33,161 bases of DNA from Lachnospiraceae bacterium (lineage in GTDB: Bacteria; Bacillota; Clostridia; Lachnospirales; Lachnospiraceae): contig JAEELW010000174.1 of the NCBI GenBank assembly GCA_016282915.1, forward strand, positions 1 to 33,161. Reading direction: 5' to 3'. Numbering within the stretch: the first letter of the stretch is position 1; each line of letters starts with the position of its first letter. The position numbers were made by a program, and so were the translations under genes. Shown piece by piece: positions 1 to 7,747 of the stretch. The notes below the pieces were generated by a model, which saw only the letters and a program-made list of their open reading frames with translations, had not been told where the DNA came from and did no database searches.

Positions 1-68
1 CACCAGGCGTCTGTGATGAGCACCCGGTCCAGTCCGTATTCCGAAAAAGGTCCTAACTTATTTTTCAT
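1..68 (-). CDS. Partial hypothetical protein (N-terminal 22 codons, cut by window edge)
   Basis: An ATG on the minus strand at 68-66 overlaps the TGA stop of the upstream GGDEF gene (65-67) in the ATGA arrangement typical of translationally coupled genes. The frame stays open to the window edge and reads MKNKLGPFSEYGLDRVLITD and onwards. GGGG lies about eight bases before the start as a weak ribosome site. The fragment is too short to assign a family; coupling to the diguanylate cyclase suggests a related job, but that is inference only. Confidence 0.55.
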   Translation of the reverse strand, partial: MKNKLGPFSEYGLDRVLITDAW

Positions 69-1978
69 TCAATCCCCATTTCGCGGTGTGCCCGCTGTTT
101 TTCTTCATACATGGAATCATCGGCGATCTGTATGTAATCGGCGATACTGCCTCTATCATTCGCATTGATCACGCACATGCCGACACTGGCCGAAAGCTTG
201 AAGGGAACCTTCAGGCCTTTCATGACTTCTTTCAGGGAGTCGTCAAACATCCCGCGGTAGCGTTCGATGGTCTGCCCTTCCTTATAGTTGCCGACCGCGA
301 TAAATTCATCGCCGCCGTAGCGTCCGAACAGCCAGTTGTCCGGAAGGGACTGTTTCATCGCGTTGGCGATTGCCTTGATGGCCAGGTCGCCGTTCAAGTG
401 GCCGTATCCGTCGTTGATCTGCTTCATGCCGTTGATGTCGACAAAGACCAGACTGGAAGGTCTGCCGTTCTTTTTCTGCGAATCGATGAAAGCGTAGAGC
501 ACTTCCGAGCAGCCGGTACGGTTGTAAAGGCCCGTAAGCGAATCGGTCATGAAGATCGAGCGGAGCTTTTCATTCGTACGGGTAAGGAAGGTGTTGCGGC
601 GGACAGTCGTGAGCATCATCACCAGATTGTCCAGCCAGTGCTTTAACTTGACGGTGTAAAGTATTTCCGGGGAATTCTTTACTCCCAGATATCCCATGAT
701 CTGTTCGTGGTTTGTAAGCGTTGCAAATATGTAAACATCGGAACCTTCCGGATCTTTTTCATAGTCGGGATAGAGCCGGGAGCAGTCGAAACTGCGCAGA
801 GGCAGCGATTCGCCGTTCCTGCGCTCGTATATGATATCCATTTTTCCTTGGGGGCCTTTTACGTTTTCCGCATATTTCTGATCCTCCGCAACAAAAAGGA
901 GGGGAGATACGCAGATGCAGTAATCATGTCCCAGGAATTCGTCAGTGCCCCACAGCTGCTTTGCCACTTCGGGAAACTGTTCGTGGCGCTGGATCTTTGC
1001 GATCTCCATATGACTGGAGTGGAAAAAGAACTCCAGCATATCCGTCTGGATCGAATCGGAATAGATATTACGCACCCGTTCGTAGCGGGTCCGGATCGCT
1101 TCCTCGCCGGGATCGCAGCCGCAGCTTTCGGAGGCGACGAAGTGCGAGTCATAGAGCTTGTCGGCGTCCGGATCGCGCTTTTCGATCTGCCGCATGAGCT
1201 CGTCATAGGCATAATCACCCAGCTTCTCCCACTGTCTTGAGACCGTGGCCACCAGAGGATAGGAGGTCTGGGCTTCGTGAACATGGTCGAAACCGGTAAC
1301 GATCACATCCTCGGGGACGCGTATGCCCTTACTGTGCAGCCGGTTGATCACGCCCAGCGCCATCAGGTCGTTGGCACAGACAAAGGCGTCCGGAAGCTCC
1401 GGGTGCTCTTTCATCCAGTCATTTACAAATTCGGAAGCGTAATAGAAACCGAAATCGCCGCGTATCGTATCCATCAGCTCCAGACCGTGTTCATGCAGGG
1501 CGTCTTCCAGAGCACGCTGGCGTTCTTCGCATTCAAGGTTACCCTCGTTCCCCTGCATATAAACAACCTTACGGACGCCGTGTTCTTCGATCAGATGTTT
1601 GGAAAGATCATAGATGCACTTGTAGTTTCCGGTGCTGATGCAGCACATACCGGGGATCTTCACCTCCGTTGTGACGATGGGAAGATCGCTGTCGTAAAAG
1701 ATACGCCGGATGAGCAGAGTCTCTTCCGGGGTGCTGAAGGTATTGGCCATGATGATGGCTCCGTCGTAATCCTCGGGATTGACGAGGTCATAGACGGAAA
1801 GCTGGCCGATCTTGATGTTGTGAGACTGGGCCGTGAGTACGAAATCAACATAGATGAACACGTCCGTTTTATCGGCTTCGGCGCGTTTCAGGATACGGTC
1901 CAGAACCAGACCGATGAATTCCGAGCTCCACCCGTTGGCGAATACCGCTATCTTATGTTTTTTCTCTTTGTTGTCCAT
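65..1978 (-). CDS. LacI-type periplasmic-binding-like sensor fused to GGDEF diguanylate cyclase
   Basis: 637 residues. Residues 1 to about 290 resemble the ligand-binding domain of LacI-family regulators (sugar-binding fold), but there is no helix-turn-helix before it, no signal peptide and no membrane segment, so this is a cytosolic sensor rather than a repressor. A middle region (about 300-455) is unassigned. The GGDEF domain starts near 465 (motif DSLTGLYNR) and carries an intact GGDEF at 555-559, so cyclic di-GMP synthesis from two GTP is likely. The usual inhibitory RxxD site is not present at the expected place (SLPD there). The probable role is control of c-di-GMP by a small cytosolic ligand, possibly a sugar. 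The gene is divergent from the beta-helix gene and probably coupled to the next leftward gene. The ligand cannot be told from sequence. Confidence 0.9.
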   Translation of the reverse strand: MDNKEKKHKIAVFANGWSSEFIGLVLDRILKRAEADKTDVFIYVDFVLTAQSHNIKIGQLSVYDLVNPEDYDGAIIMANTFSTPEETLLIRRIFYDSDLPIVTTEVKIPGMCCISTGNYKCIYDLSKHLIEEHGVRKVVYMQGNEGNLECEERQRALEDALHEHGLELMDTIRGDFGFYYASEFVNDWMKEHPELPDAFVCANDLMALGVINRLHSKGIRVPEDVIVTGFDHVHEAQTSYPLVATVSRQWEKLGDYAYDELMRQIEKRDPDADKLYDSHFVASESCGCDPGEEAIRTRYERVRNIYSDSIQTDMLEFFFHSSHMEIAKIQRHEQFPEVAKQLWGTDEFLGHDYCICVSPLLFVAEDQKYAENVKGPQGKMDIIYERRNGESLPLRSFDCSRLYPDYEKDPEGSDVYIFATLTNHEQIMGYLGVKNSPEILYTVKLKHWLDNLVMMLTTVRRNTFLTRTNEKLRSIFMTDSLTGLYNRTGCSEVLYAFIDSQKKNGRPSSLVFVDINGMKQINDGYGHLNGDLAIKAIANAMKQSLPDNWLFGRYGGDEFIAVGNYKEGQTIERYRGMFDDSLKEVMKGLKVPFKLSASVGMCVINANDRGSIADYIQIADDSMYEEKQRAHREMGIE

Positions 1979-1997
1979 TTTCTTATGATCAACCCCC

Positions 1998-2027
1998 GTA
2001 AAATAGGCACACCCTATTCTATTTTAC
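1998..2027. promoter_or_regulatory. Perfect 9-bp inverted repeat over the leftward -10 (candidate operator)
   Basis: GTAAAATAG at 1998-2006 is exactly mirrored by CTATTTTAC at 2019-2027, with a 12-base centre. A second nested pair, AATAGG (2002-2007) and CCTATT (2013-2018), lies within it. The right arm covers the proposed minus-strand -10 (2021-2026), so a bound dimer would block the GGDEF gene promoter. It could instead form a stem at the start of the leftward mRNA. Confidence 0.5.
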
Positions 2028-2048
2028 TATATTTTTCATTTATTGCAA
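2021..2048 (-). promoter_or_regulatory. Candidate sigma-A promoter for the LacI-sensor/GGDEF gene
   Basis: Read on the minus strand: TTGCAA (2048-2043) as -35, a 16-base spacer, and TAAAAT (2026-2021) as -10, in an AT-rich stretch about 40 bases before the start codon. The -35 matches the consensus at four of six positions and the -10 at five of six. Confidence 0.45.
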
Positions 2049-2063
2049 GAGCTATGCATACGG

Positions 2064-2092
2064 TTCACAGCCGCGGCAAAGTATGTTATCAT
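2064..2092 (+). promoter_or_regulatory. Candidate sigma-A promoter for the beta-helix gene
   Basis: TTCACA (2064-2069), a 17-base spacer and TATCAT (2087-2092). Each box differs from consensus at one position. It lies about 40 bases before the start codon and about 20 bases from the divergent promoter, so the two probably influence each other. Confidence 0.55.
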
Positions 2093-2137
2093 AGGCGGCA
2101 GGGGGCAGGTATCACAAAAGGATGGAGGGTTATGGCA

Positions 2138-4138
2138 ATGCAGAAAAAAAGAACGTATTACGTTGACATCAACGGGCCGCGGGAGGGCGACGGCAGTAAG
2201 GAGCGTCCTTTCAAGCACATCGGGGATGCCGCAAAGATCGCGGAAGCGGGCGATGATGTTCTTGTAGCGCCGGGGATCTACCGGGAGTATGTCTGCCCGA
2301 AAAATGCCGGGACAAAAGACGCGCCGATCTGCTACCGTTCCGAAGTGCCGCTGGGGGCGGTGATCACCGGGGCGGAGGAGCTGAAGGGCTGGAAGAAATA
2401 CAAGGGAAATGTCTGGACGGTCCGTGTGGACAACGCGGTCTTCGGCAGTTACAATCCCTATACCACGCTTGTATGCGGCGACTGGTATTTTTCACCGATA
2501 CTGCGCCATACGGGCAGCATTTTCCTGAACGATCTGGCCATGTACGAGGCAGTATCGCTGGAAGAATGCATCAAAGCAAAAGCGGATCCCTTTGCCTGGC
2601 ATCCGGAGGAGGCCGTTTATCAGTGGTATTCCGAGCAGGACGGCAGCGAGACCGTTTTCTACGCCAATTTCCAAGGACTGGATCCCAATAAGGAAAAAGT
2701 GGAACTGAGCGTCCGCCGCAATGTGTTCATGCCCGATAAGAATTTCGTGAATTACATCAGCGTGAGCGGCTTTACGGTCTGCAAGGCGGCGACTACCTGG
2801 GCTCCGCCCGCCGCATACCAGGACGGCATGATCGGACCCCACTGGGCCAAAGGCTGGATCATCGAAGACTGTGAGATCTACGGCAGCCGCTGCTGCGGGA
2901 TTTCCCTCGGGAAATACCTGGATCCCGAAAACGATATGTATTTTACGAAAAGGCATGTGAAGAGCCCGACCCAGATGGAGCGGGATGCGGTGTGCCGCGG
3001 CCAGTACCACGGCTGGACCAAAGAGCGGGTCGGCAGCCATATCATACGCCGCTGCCATGTCCATCACTGTGAGCAGACCGGTATCGTAGGCCGTATGGGC
3101 GGCGTTTTCTCCACGATCGAGGACTGCCACATCCATCATATCTGCAATTCCTCGCAGCTGGGTGGCGCCGAGACCGCCGGCATCAAGCTGCATGCGGCTA
3201 TCGACGTGACGATACGCCGCAATCATATCCATGACTGCATCATGGGCGTATGGCTCGACTGGGAAGCCCAGGGTGCCAGGGTCTCGCAGAACCTTATGCA
3301 CGACAACCAGCGTCCCGACGGCATCAAAGGCGGCCCCGGCTGCATGTTCAATACCGACGTCTTTATCGAAGTGGGACACGGCCCCACGCTGATCGACAAC
3401 AATCTCCTGCTTTCAAAGGTATCCGTGACGATCCCCAGCGAAGGCATCGCCTGTGTGAACAATCTGATCCTCGGTTCCTTCAGCCTGATCAATTCCGGCG
3501 TGGACAGCGTGGTCAACGGGCAGCGCGAGCCCCGTTATACGCCCTATCACATCCGTCACCGCACTGAAGTGGCCGGCTTCATGACCATCCTTCACGGCGA
3601 CGACCGGATCTATAACAATATCTTTATCCAGAAGTACAAGGTGGAAGATAAAAAGAAAACGCCCGCGGATGCCGATTACACGGTGGTCGGGACGAAGGCC
3701 TTCGATATCTTCCCGACTTATGAGGAATGGTTCGCGCCTTTTGCTCCGGAGGGCATGCCGGATATGGGCGCGCTGGCGAGCGCGCATTTCGGTCATCTTC
3801 CCGTATGGGTAGAGGGCAACGCCTACTTTAACGGTGCTGATGTCTGCAAGCACGAAAAGAAAAAGCTTGTGAATAAAAAGGACAAAGTCAGCGTGGAGCT
3901 TGTGGAAAAGAACGGAAAATACACGCTGAAGACGAACGTATTCACACTCCTGAAGGATTTTAAGAACGGCATTCTCACCAGTGACGCTCTCGGTCTCGCA
4001 TTTGAGCCGGAGCAGCGCTTTGAAAATCCGGACGGCAGCGATATCCGCTTTGATACGGATTATTTCGGTAATCACCGCGGTCTTGAGGCGATCCCCGGGC
4101 CTTTTGCGGATGAAAAGTCGGCCAAAGGAGTGCTGTAA
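2138..4138 (+). CDS. Right-handed parallel beta-helix protein (DUF1565/pectate-lyase-like fold)
   Basis: 666 residues from the ATG at 2138, chosen because GGAGG (2124-2128) sits nine bases before it. An in-frame ATG at 2132 with a weaker AAGGA (2118-2122) would add two residues. The N-terminus has the DUF1565-type pattern (YYVDINGPREGDGSKERPF, then VLVAPGIYREYV). The middle holds repeated short strands with His/Asn/Gly turns (IIRRCHVHHCEQTGIVGR; TIRRNHIHDCIMGVWLDW; LIDNNLLLS), typical of beta-helix carbohydrate-active enzymes. No signal peptide is seen, so it may act in the cytosol on imported oligosaccharides. Substrate and exact family (polysaccharide lyase or beta-helix glycoside hydrolase) cannot be assigned. 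The acyltransferase gene follows after three bases, implying one transcript. Confidence 0.8.
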   Translation: MQKKRTYYVDINGPREGDGSKERPFKHIGDAAKIAEAGDDVLVAPGIYREYVCPKNAGTKDAPICYRSEVPLGAVITGAEELKGWKKYKGNVWTVRVDNAVFGSYNPYTTLVCGDWYFSPILRHTGSIFLNDLAMYEAVSLEECIKAKADPFAWHPEEAVYQWYSEQDGSETVFYANFQGLDPNKEKVELSVRRNVFMPDKNFVNYISVSGFTVCKAATTWAPPAAYQDGMIGPHWAKGWIIEDCEIYGSRCCGISLGKYLDPENDMYFTKRHVKSPTQMERDAVCRGQYHGWTKERVGSHIIRRCHVHHCEQTGIVGRMGGVFSTIEDCHIHHICNSSQLGGAETAGIKLHAAIDVTIRRNHIHDCIMGVWLDWEAQGARVSQNLMHDNQRPDGIKGGPGCMFNTDVFIEVGHGPTLIDNNLLLSKVSVTIPSEGIACVNNLILGSFSLINSGVDSVVNGQREPRYTPYHIRHRTEVAGFMTILHGDDRIYNNIFIQKYKVEDKKKTPADADYTVVGTKAFDIFPTYEEWFAPFAPEGMPDMGALASAHFGHLPVWVEGNAYFNGADVCKHEKKKLVNKKDKVSVELVEKNGKYTLKTNVFTLLKDFKNGILTSDALGLAFEPEQRFENPDGSDIRFDTDYFGNHRGLEAIPGPFADEKSAKGVL

Positions 4139-4141
4139 GAG

Positions 4142-5230
4142 GTGAAGAAAGAGAGGAGCGTCTGGATCGAAACCCTGCGGGTAATGGCGACACTGCTGGT
4201 ACTGCTCAATCATGTGCCCGCGGTGATGGTCTATTCCGTACACGAAGGCGCTGCGCGCTATGCCGATCTGGCGCTCACTCTCTTTGACCGTATCAATGTA
4301 CCTCTTTTTTTCATGATCTCGGGTGCGCTGCTCCTGAAGAAAAAAGAGGATTTTTCCGTTGTGATGAAAAAGCGTATCCCCCGCTTCGCGCTGCTTCTGT
4401 TTCTCGCGGAGCTGGGGATCTTTCTTCTGAATGCCCTGATCGCATTCCGTCACGGTACGGAGGCGGATCTGTCGCCCCTGTCGTTTCTCCGTTCGTTTCT
4501 TGCCGGAAATATACCGAACGCTGGCAGTTACTGGTTTTTCTATGCTTATCTTTCCTTTCTCCTGATGCTTCCTTTTCTCCGGCCCATGGCTGAGGCGGGC
4601 GGAAAGAGGGAACTGCTGCTGCTTCTGTGCGGGCATGCGCTGTTGTGGAGCGTCCTGCCTTTTGTGAACTGGTGCCTGCTCAAAGGCGGTCTCAAACCAC
4701 TTTATCTTACGGAGGAGCTGTCATTTCCGCTTGCGGTGGTGCAGCCGTTTTTCTATTCGCTCTGCGGCTATTTCCTCACAGAGCGGGTTCCGGTCGAAAA
4801 AGTGAAGGCAAAGCATCTGTGGTTTCTTTTTGCCGCATCCGCGGCGGGGATCGCCGTCAGTGCCGGCTGCACGCTGGGATATATGGAGCTGAAGGGCATC
4901 AATTACACGGAAGAGTACTACCGCATGTTCGATTATGTGACGGCGGTCTTTGTTTTCCTGCTGGTCCGCTGTCTGATGGAGAAAAAACATCCGGCCCTGT
5001 CGGAAGGGCGTTTTGCATCCGTCATGCGTTTCCTCGGGCCGCTCTGCCTGGGGGTCTATCTTCTGGATCCCGTGTGGAAGCTGGTCATCTATCCCGCATA
5101 TTCAAAAGCCTGTGCCGGAGAAGTACCCGGATTGTGGTTTTCCCTGCTCTGGGTCGTATTCAGTTTTCTTGCCGGCGCGCTCATCACCCGTATCCTGAAG
5201 TGCATTCCCCTGATCAGAAAACTGCTGTGA
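4142..5230 (+). CDS. Acyltransferase 3 family membrane protein (putative O-acyltransferase)
   Basis: 362 residues with about ten hydrophobic segments. The N-terminus carries the acyltransferase 3 signature: WIETLRVMATLLVLLNH with the conserved His, then NVPLFFMISGALLL. Such proteins move acetyl or other acyl groups across or at the membrane onto sugars of cell-surface polymers. The start is GTG at 4142, three bases after the preceding stop; AAAGGAG at 4124-4130 serves as ribosome site. Pairing with the beta-helix protein hints at a carbohydrate-related unit, but nothing shows the acceptor. Confidence 0.85.
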   Translation: MKKERSVWIETLRVMATLLVLLNHVPAVMVYSVHEGAARYADLALTLFDRINVPLFFMISGALLLKKKEDFSVVMKKRIPRFALLLFLAELGIFLLNALIAFRHGTEADLSPLSFLRSFLAGNIPNAGSYWFFYAYLSFLLMLPFLRPMAEAGGKRELLLLLCGHALLWSVLPFVNWCLLKGGLKPLYLTEELSFPLAVVQPFFYSLCGYFLTERVPVEKVKAKHLWFLFAASAAGIAVSAGCTLGYMELKGINYTEEYYRMFDYVTAVFVFLLVRCLMEKKHPALSEGRFASVMRFLGPLCLGVYLLDPVWKLVIYPAYSKACAGEVPGLWFSLLWVVFSFLAGALITRILKCIPLIRKLL

Positions 5231-5275
5231 GCTGTGAAGACAGGCGGAAGACACTATTTTTCCCACTGCATTCTT

Positions 5276-5304
5276 TTGACGTAAGCATGATGTTATGTTA
5301 TGAT
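5276..5304 (+). promoter_or_regulatory. Sigma-A promoter of the sensor kinase operon
   Basis: TTGACG (5276-5281), a 17-base spacer and TATGAT (5299-5304), each one base from consensus. It lies in the 153-base gap after the acyltransferase gene and about 80 bases before the kinase start. Within the leader, GGTCAG (5329-5334) and CTGACC (5347-5352) can form a small hairpin with a 12-base loop. Confidence 0.7.
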
Positions 5305-5383
5305 ATAAGGTGGTTTTTTGCGCGGGGAGGTCAGGAATACGGGAATCTGACCGCTGTTTTGCGTCGGAGGTTTTTCGGACGAA

Positions 5384-7747
5384 ATGAAGTCGATACAGAC
5401 AAAACTGATCATGCTCATCACGATCCTGATGTTTTTGGTGGTGGTCTGTTTTGTATATATCTCCCTGAGCAGGACGCAGGAGATCCTGGATGAGGATTCC
5501 GCGCAGATACTGCTAACCGAGGCGGAGTACCGCGCGGACAGCCTTGAAGAGGACGGCAGCGCGGATCATATGAAGGAAGCCGTTTCGCAGATCTCCTTTT
5601 ACAGGGGAGGAAGAGCATTCCTGATGGACGGAAACGGCACGCTGCTCTATCATGAGGCGTTTCCCGAAGGTGCCTCCTCCGGAGAGCTTTCCGCAGAGGA
5701 CAGGGCCTATTTCGAAAAGCTGCGCGGGGAAGAAACGGATACCGTGCTGTCTTACCGGGACTGTGACGGTACGGAGCAGAAACTGATCCTTAAGAGGCTG
5801 CAGAACGGCATGCTCCTTGGTCTGTACGCGCCGCTTCAGGAGATCAACGCCCCCCAGAGATCGCTGATCAGCGCGGAGGTCCTGATCGCCGTGATCGTCC
5901 TGATCTTTGCGGTGGCTTTCAGCATGGTCTGGGCACGCAGCATCACCGCGCCGATCAAAAATATAACCCGGGTGGCCGAGCTGCATGCGGATGGCTGTTA
6001 TGATGAGGATATGGGCATGGAAGGGGAAGACGAAATGGCGATCCTTTCCCGCAGCCTGCAGAACATGTCCGTTTCGCTGAGACAGCAGATCGAGATCGCG
6101 GACCAGGCCAATCACGCCAAGAGTGCATTTCTGGCCAATATGTCCCACGAGATCCGTACACCCATCAATGCGGTGCTCGGCATGAACGAGATGATCCTGC
6201 GTGAAGCAAAGGACAGGCAGATCCTGGAATATTCCGCAAATATCCAGAGCGCCGGCCGTACCCTGCTTTCCCTGATCAATACGATCCTTGATTTTTCAAA
6301 GATCGAGGACGGCAAGATGGAGATCATACCGGTAAGCTATAAGCTGGTAGCTATGATCGCCAACCTGGAGAATTCCGTTTCGGAACGCGCCAGGGAAAAG
6401 AACCTGAAGCTGGTCCTGGATATCGATGAATCGCTTCCTTCCGTGCTTACGGGCGATGATGTGCGTATCAGCCAGGTGATCATGAACCTTCTGACCAATG
6501 CCGTAAAATATACGGATGAGGGAGAGGTAAGGCTCACGATGCGCAATAACGGCAGGGAAGGAGACAATCTCCGTCTCTTTGTCTCGGTAAAGGATACCGG
6601 CATCGGCATACGCAGAGAAGATATCGAACGCCTCCACGAAAGCTTTACGCGGATCGAGGAGAAGCGCAACCGTAATATCGAAGGCACGGGGCTTGGCATG
6701 ACCATCGTGATCCGCCTGCTGGAGCTGATGGGGAGCCAGCTGGATGTGAGCAGCGAGTATGGCAGGGGTTCGGAGTTTTCCTTTACCCTGCGCCAGGGTG
6801 TCGATGATGTGCGCCCCATCGGTAATTATGACGACTACATCGTGAGCGAAGGTCAGCAGAGCGGTGACGCATCGCTCTTCCTCCGCGGAGCCCGCATACT
6901 GGTGGTCGATGACCACGACATGAACCTGAAGGTAGCCAAAAACCTGATGAAGATCTACGGGATCTCTCCGGATCTGGCTTCTTCCGGGAAAGAGGCACTG
7001 GAACTGGTGCGCGACAAGCAGTACGATATCATCTTCCTTGACCATCTGATGTCGGGAATGGACGGGATCGAAACACTGAAAAGGATGCAGGAAAAGAAGC
7101 TCCTGACGAAGGCCACTACGGTCATCGCCCTCACGGCAAATGCGGTGGTCGGTGCCCGCGAAACCTATCTGAGAGCGGGTTTTGACGATTATCTTTCCAA
7201 GCCCATTGAGGTGGAGCAGCTGGAACAGAAGCTTCTCTCTTATCTGCCGCAGGACAATATCCGGCACAGGACCGTGGAAAAGAAGAAACGCTATATACCG
7301 GCAGAAGGGAAAAAGCCGGAAAACGGCATGATCGTGCTGGAATTTGCACCCCGGAAAAAGGAGGAGCAGAGCACGGCGGATAACAGCAGACTGGAAGAGA
7401 TCGGGATCTCCGTGGAAGAGGGGCTGAAGCACAGCGCGGGAGACAGGAGCCTTTTCTATGAGCTGCTGGACGATTACGTGAAAGCAGCGGACGAAAAGAT
7501 CGTTCTGCTGGACAGGCTCTTCAGTGAAGGCGACTGGGATCAGTACCGCATCCATATCCATTCCGTGAAAAGCACCTCGGGAACGGTAGGTGCCACCGCG
7601 GTCTTTGAGGAAGCCCGGCGGCTGGAAAATGCGGCGAAGCAGAAGGATGAAAGCTATCTGACGGAACATCACAGAGAGTTTATGGTGCATTTTAAAAAGA
7701 TCGCCGACGGGATCGATCTGCTGATCAGAACGGGAGAGTTGAAATGA
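5384..7747 (+). CDS. Hybrid sensor histidine kinase with receiver and Hpt domains
   Basis: 787 residues: transmembrane helix about 8-27, an extracellular sensor of about 130 residues, a second helix about 163-185, HAMP-like linker, HisKA with phospho-acceptor His255 (motif SHEIRTPINAVLG), HATPase with N box (NLLTNAVKYTD), DTGIGI and GTGLGM loops, a receiver with Asp553 (FLDHLMSGMDG), and a C-terminal Hpt domain with His726 (HSVKSTSG). It therefore holds a whole His-Asp-His relay in one chain, ready to pass phosphate to a separate receiver. The next gene, overlapping by four bases, has two receivers and an HD-GYP domain and is the obvious partner. The ribosome site CGGAGG (5365-5370) is 13 bases away, a long spacing. 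The signal sensed is unknown. Confidence 0.93.
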   Translation: MKSIQTKLIMLITILMFLVVVCFVYISLSRTQEILDEDSAQILLTEAEYRADSLEEDGSADHMKEAVSQISFYRGGRAFLMDGNGTLLYHEAFPEGASSGELSAEDRAYFEKLRGEETDTVLSYRDCDGTEQKLILKRLQNGMLLGLYAPLQEINAPQRSLISAEVLIAVIVLIFAVAFSMVWARSITAPIKNITRVAELHADGCYDEDMGMEGEDEMAILSRSLQNMSVSLRQQIEIADQANHAKSAFLANMSHEIRTPINAVLGMNEMILREAKDRQILEYSANIQSAGRTLLSLINTILDFSKIEDGKMEIIPVSYKLVAMIANLENSVSERAREKNLKLVLDIDESLPSVLTGDDVRISQVIMNLLTNAVKYTDEGEVRLTMRNNGREGDNLRLFVSVKDTGIGIRREDIERLHESFTRIEEKRNRNIEGTGLGMTIVIRLLELMGSQLDVSSEYGRGSEFSFTLRQGVDDVRPIGNYDDYIVSEGQQSGDASLFLRGARILVVDDHDMNLKVAKNLMKIYGISPDLASSGKEALELVRDKQYDIIFLDHLMSGMDGIETLKRMQEKKLLTKATTVIALTANAVVGARETYLRAGFDDYLSKPIEVEQLEQKLLSYLPQDNIRHRTVEKKKRYIPAEGKKPENGMIVLEFAPRKKEEQSTADNSRLEEIGISVEEGLKHSAGDRSLFYELLDDYVKAADEKIVLLDRLFSEGDWDQYRIHIHSVKSTSGTVGATAVFEEARRLENAAKQKDESYLTEHHREFMVHFKKIADGIDLLIRTGELK

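Noticed and set aside
65-1978. LacI-family transcription repressor
   Set aside because: The helix-turn-helix is absent from the N-terminus and the C-terminus is a GGDEF domain.
1277-2131. Upstream extension of the beta-helix gene frame to 1277
   Set aside because: It runs through the opposite-strand GGDEF gene; the real start is set by GGAGG at 2124-2128 and the promoter at 2064-2092.
3413-4636. Minus-strand 407-codon open frame across the beta-helix and acyltransferase genes
   Set aside because: It spans the junction of two well-supported genes on the other strand and has no recognisable motif.
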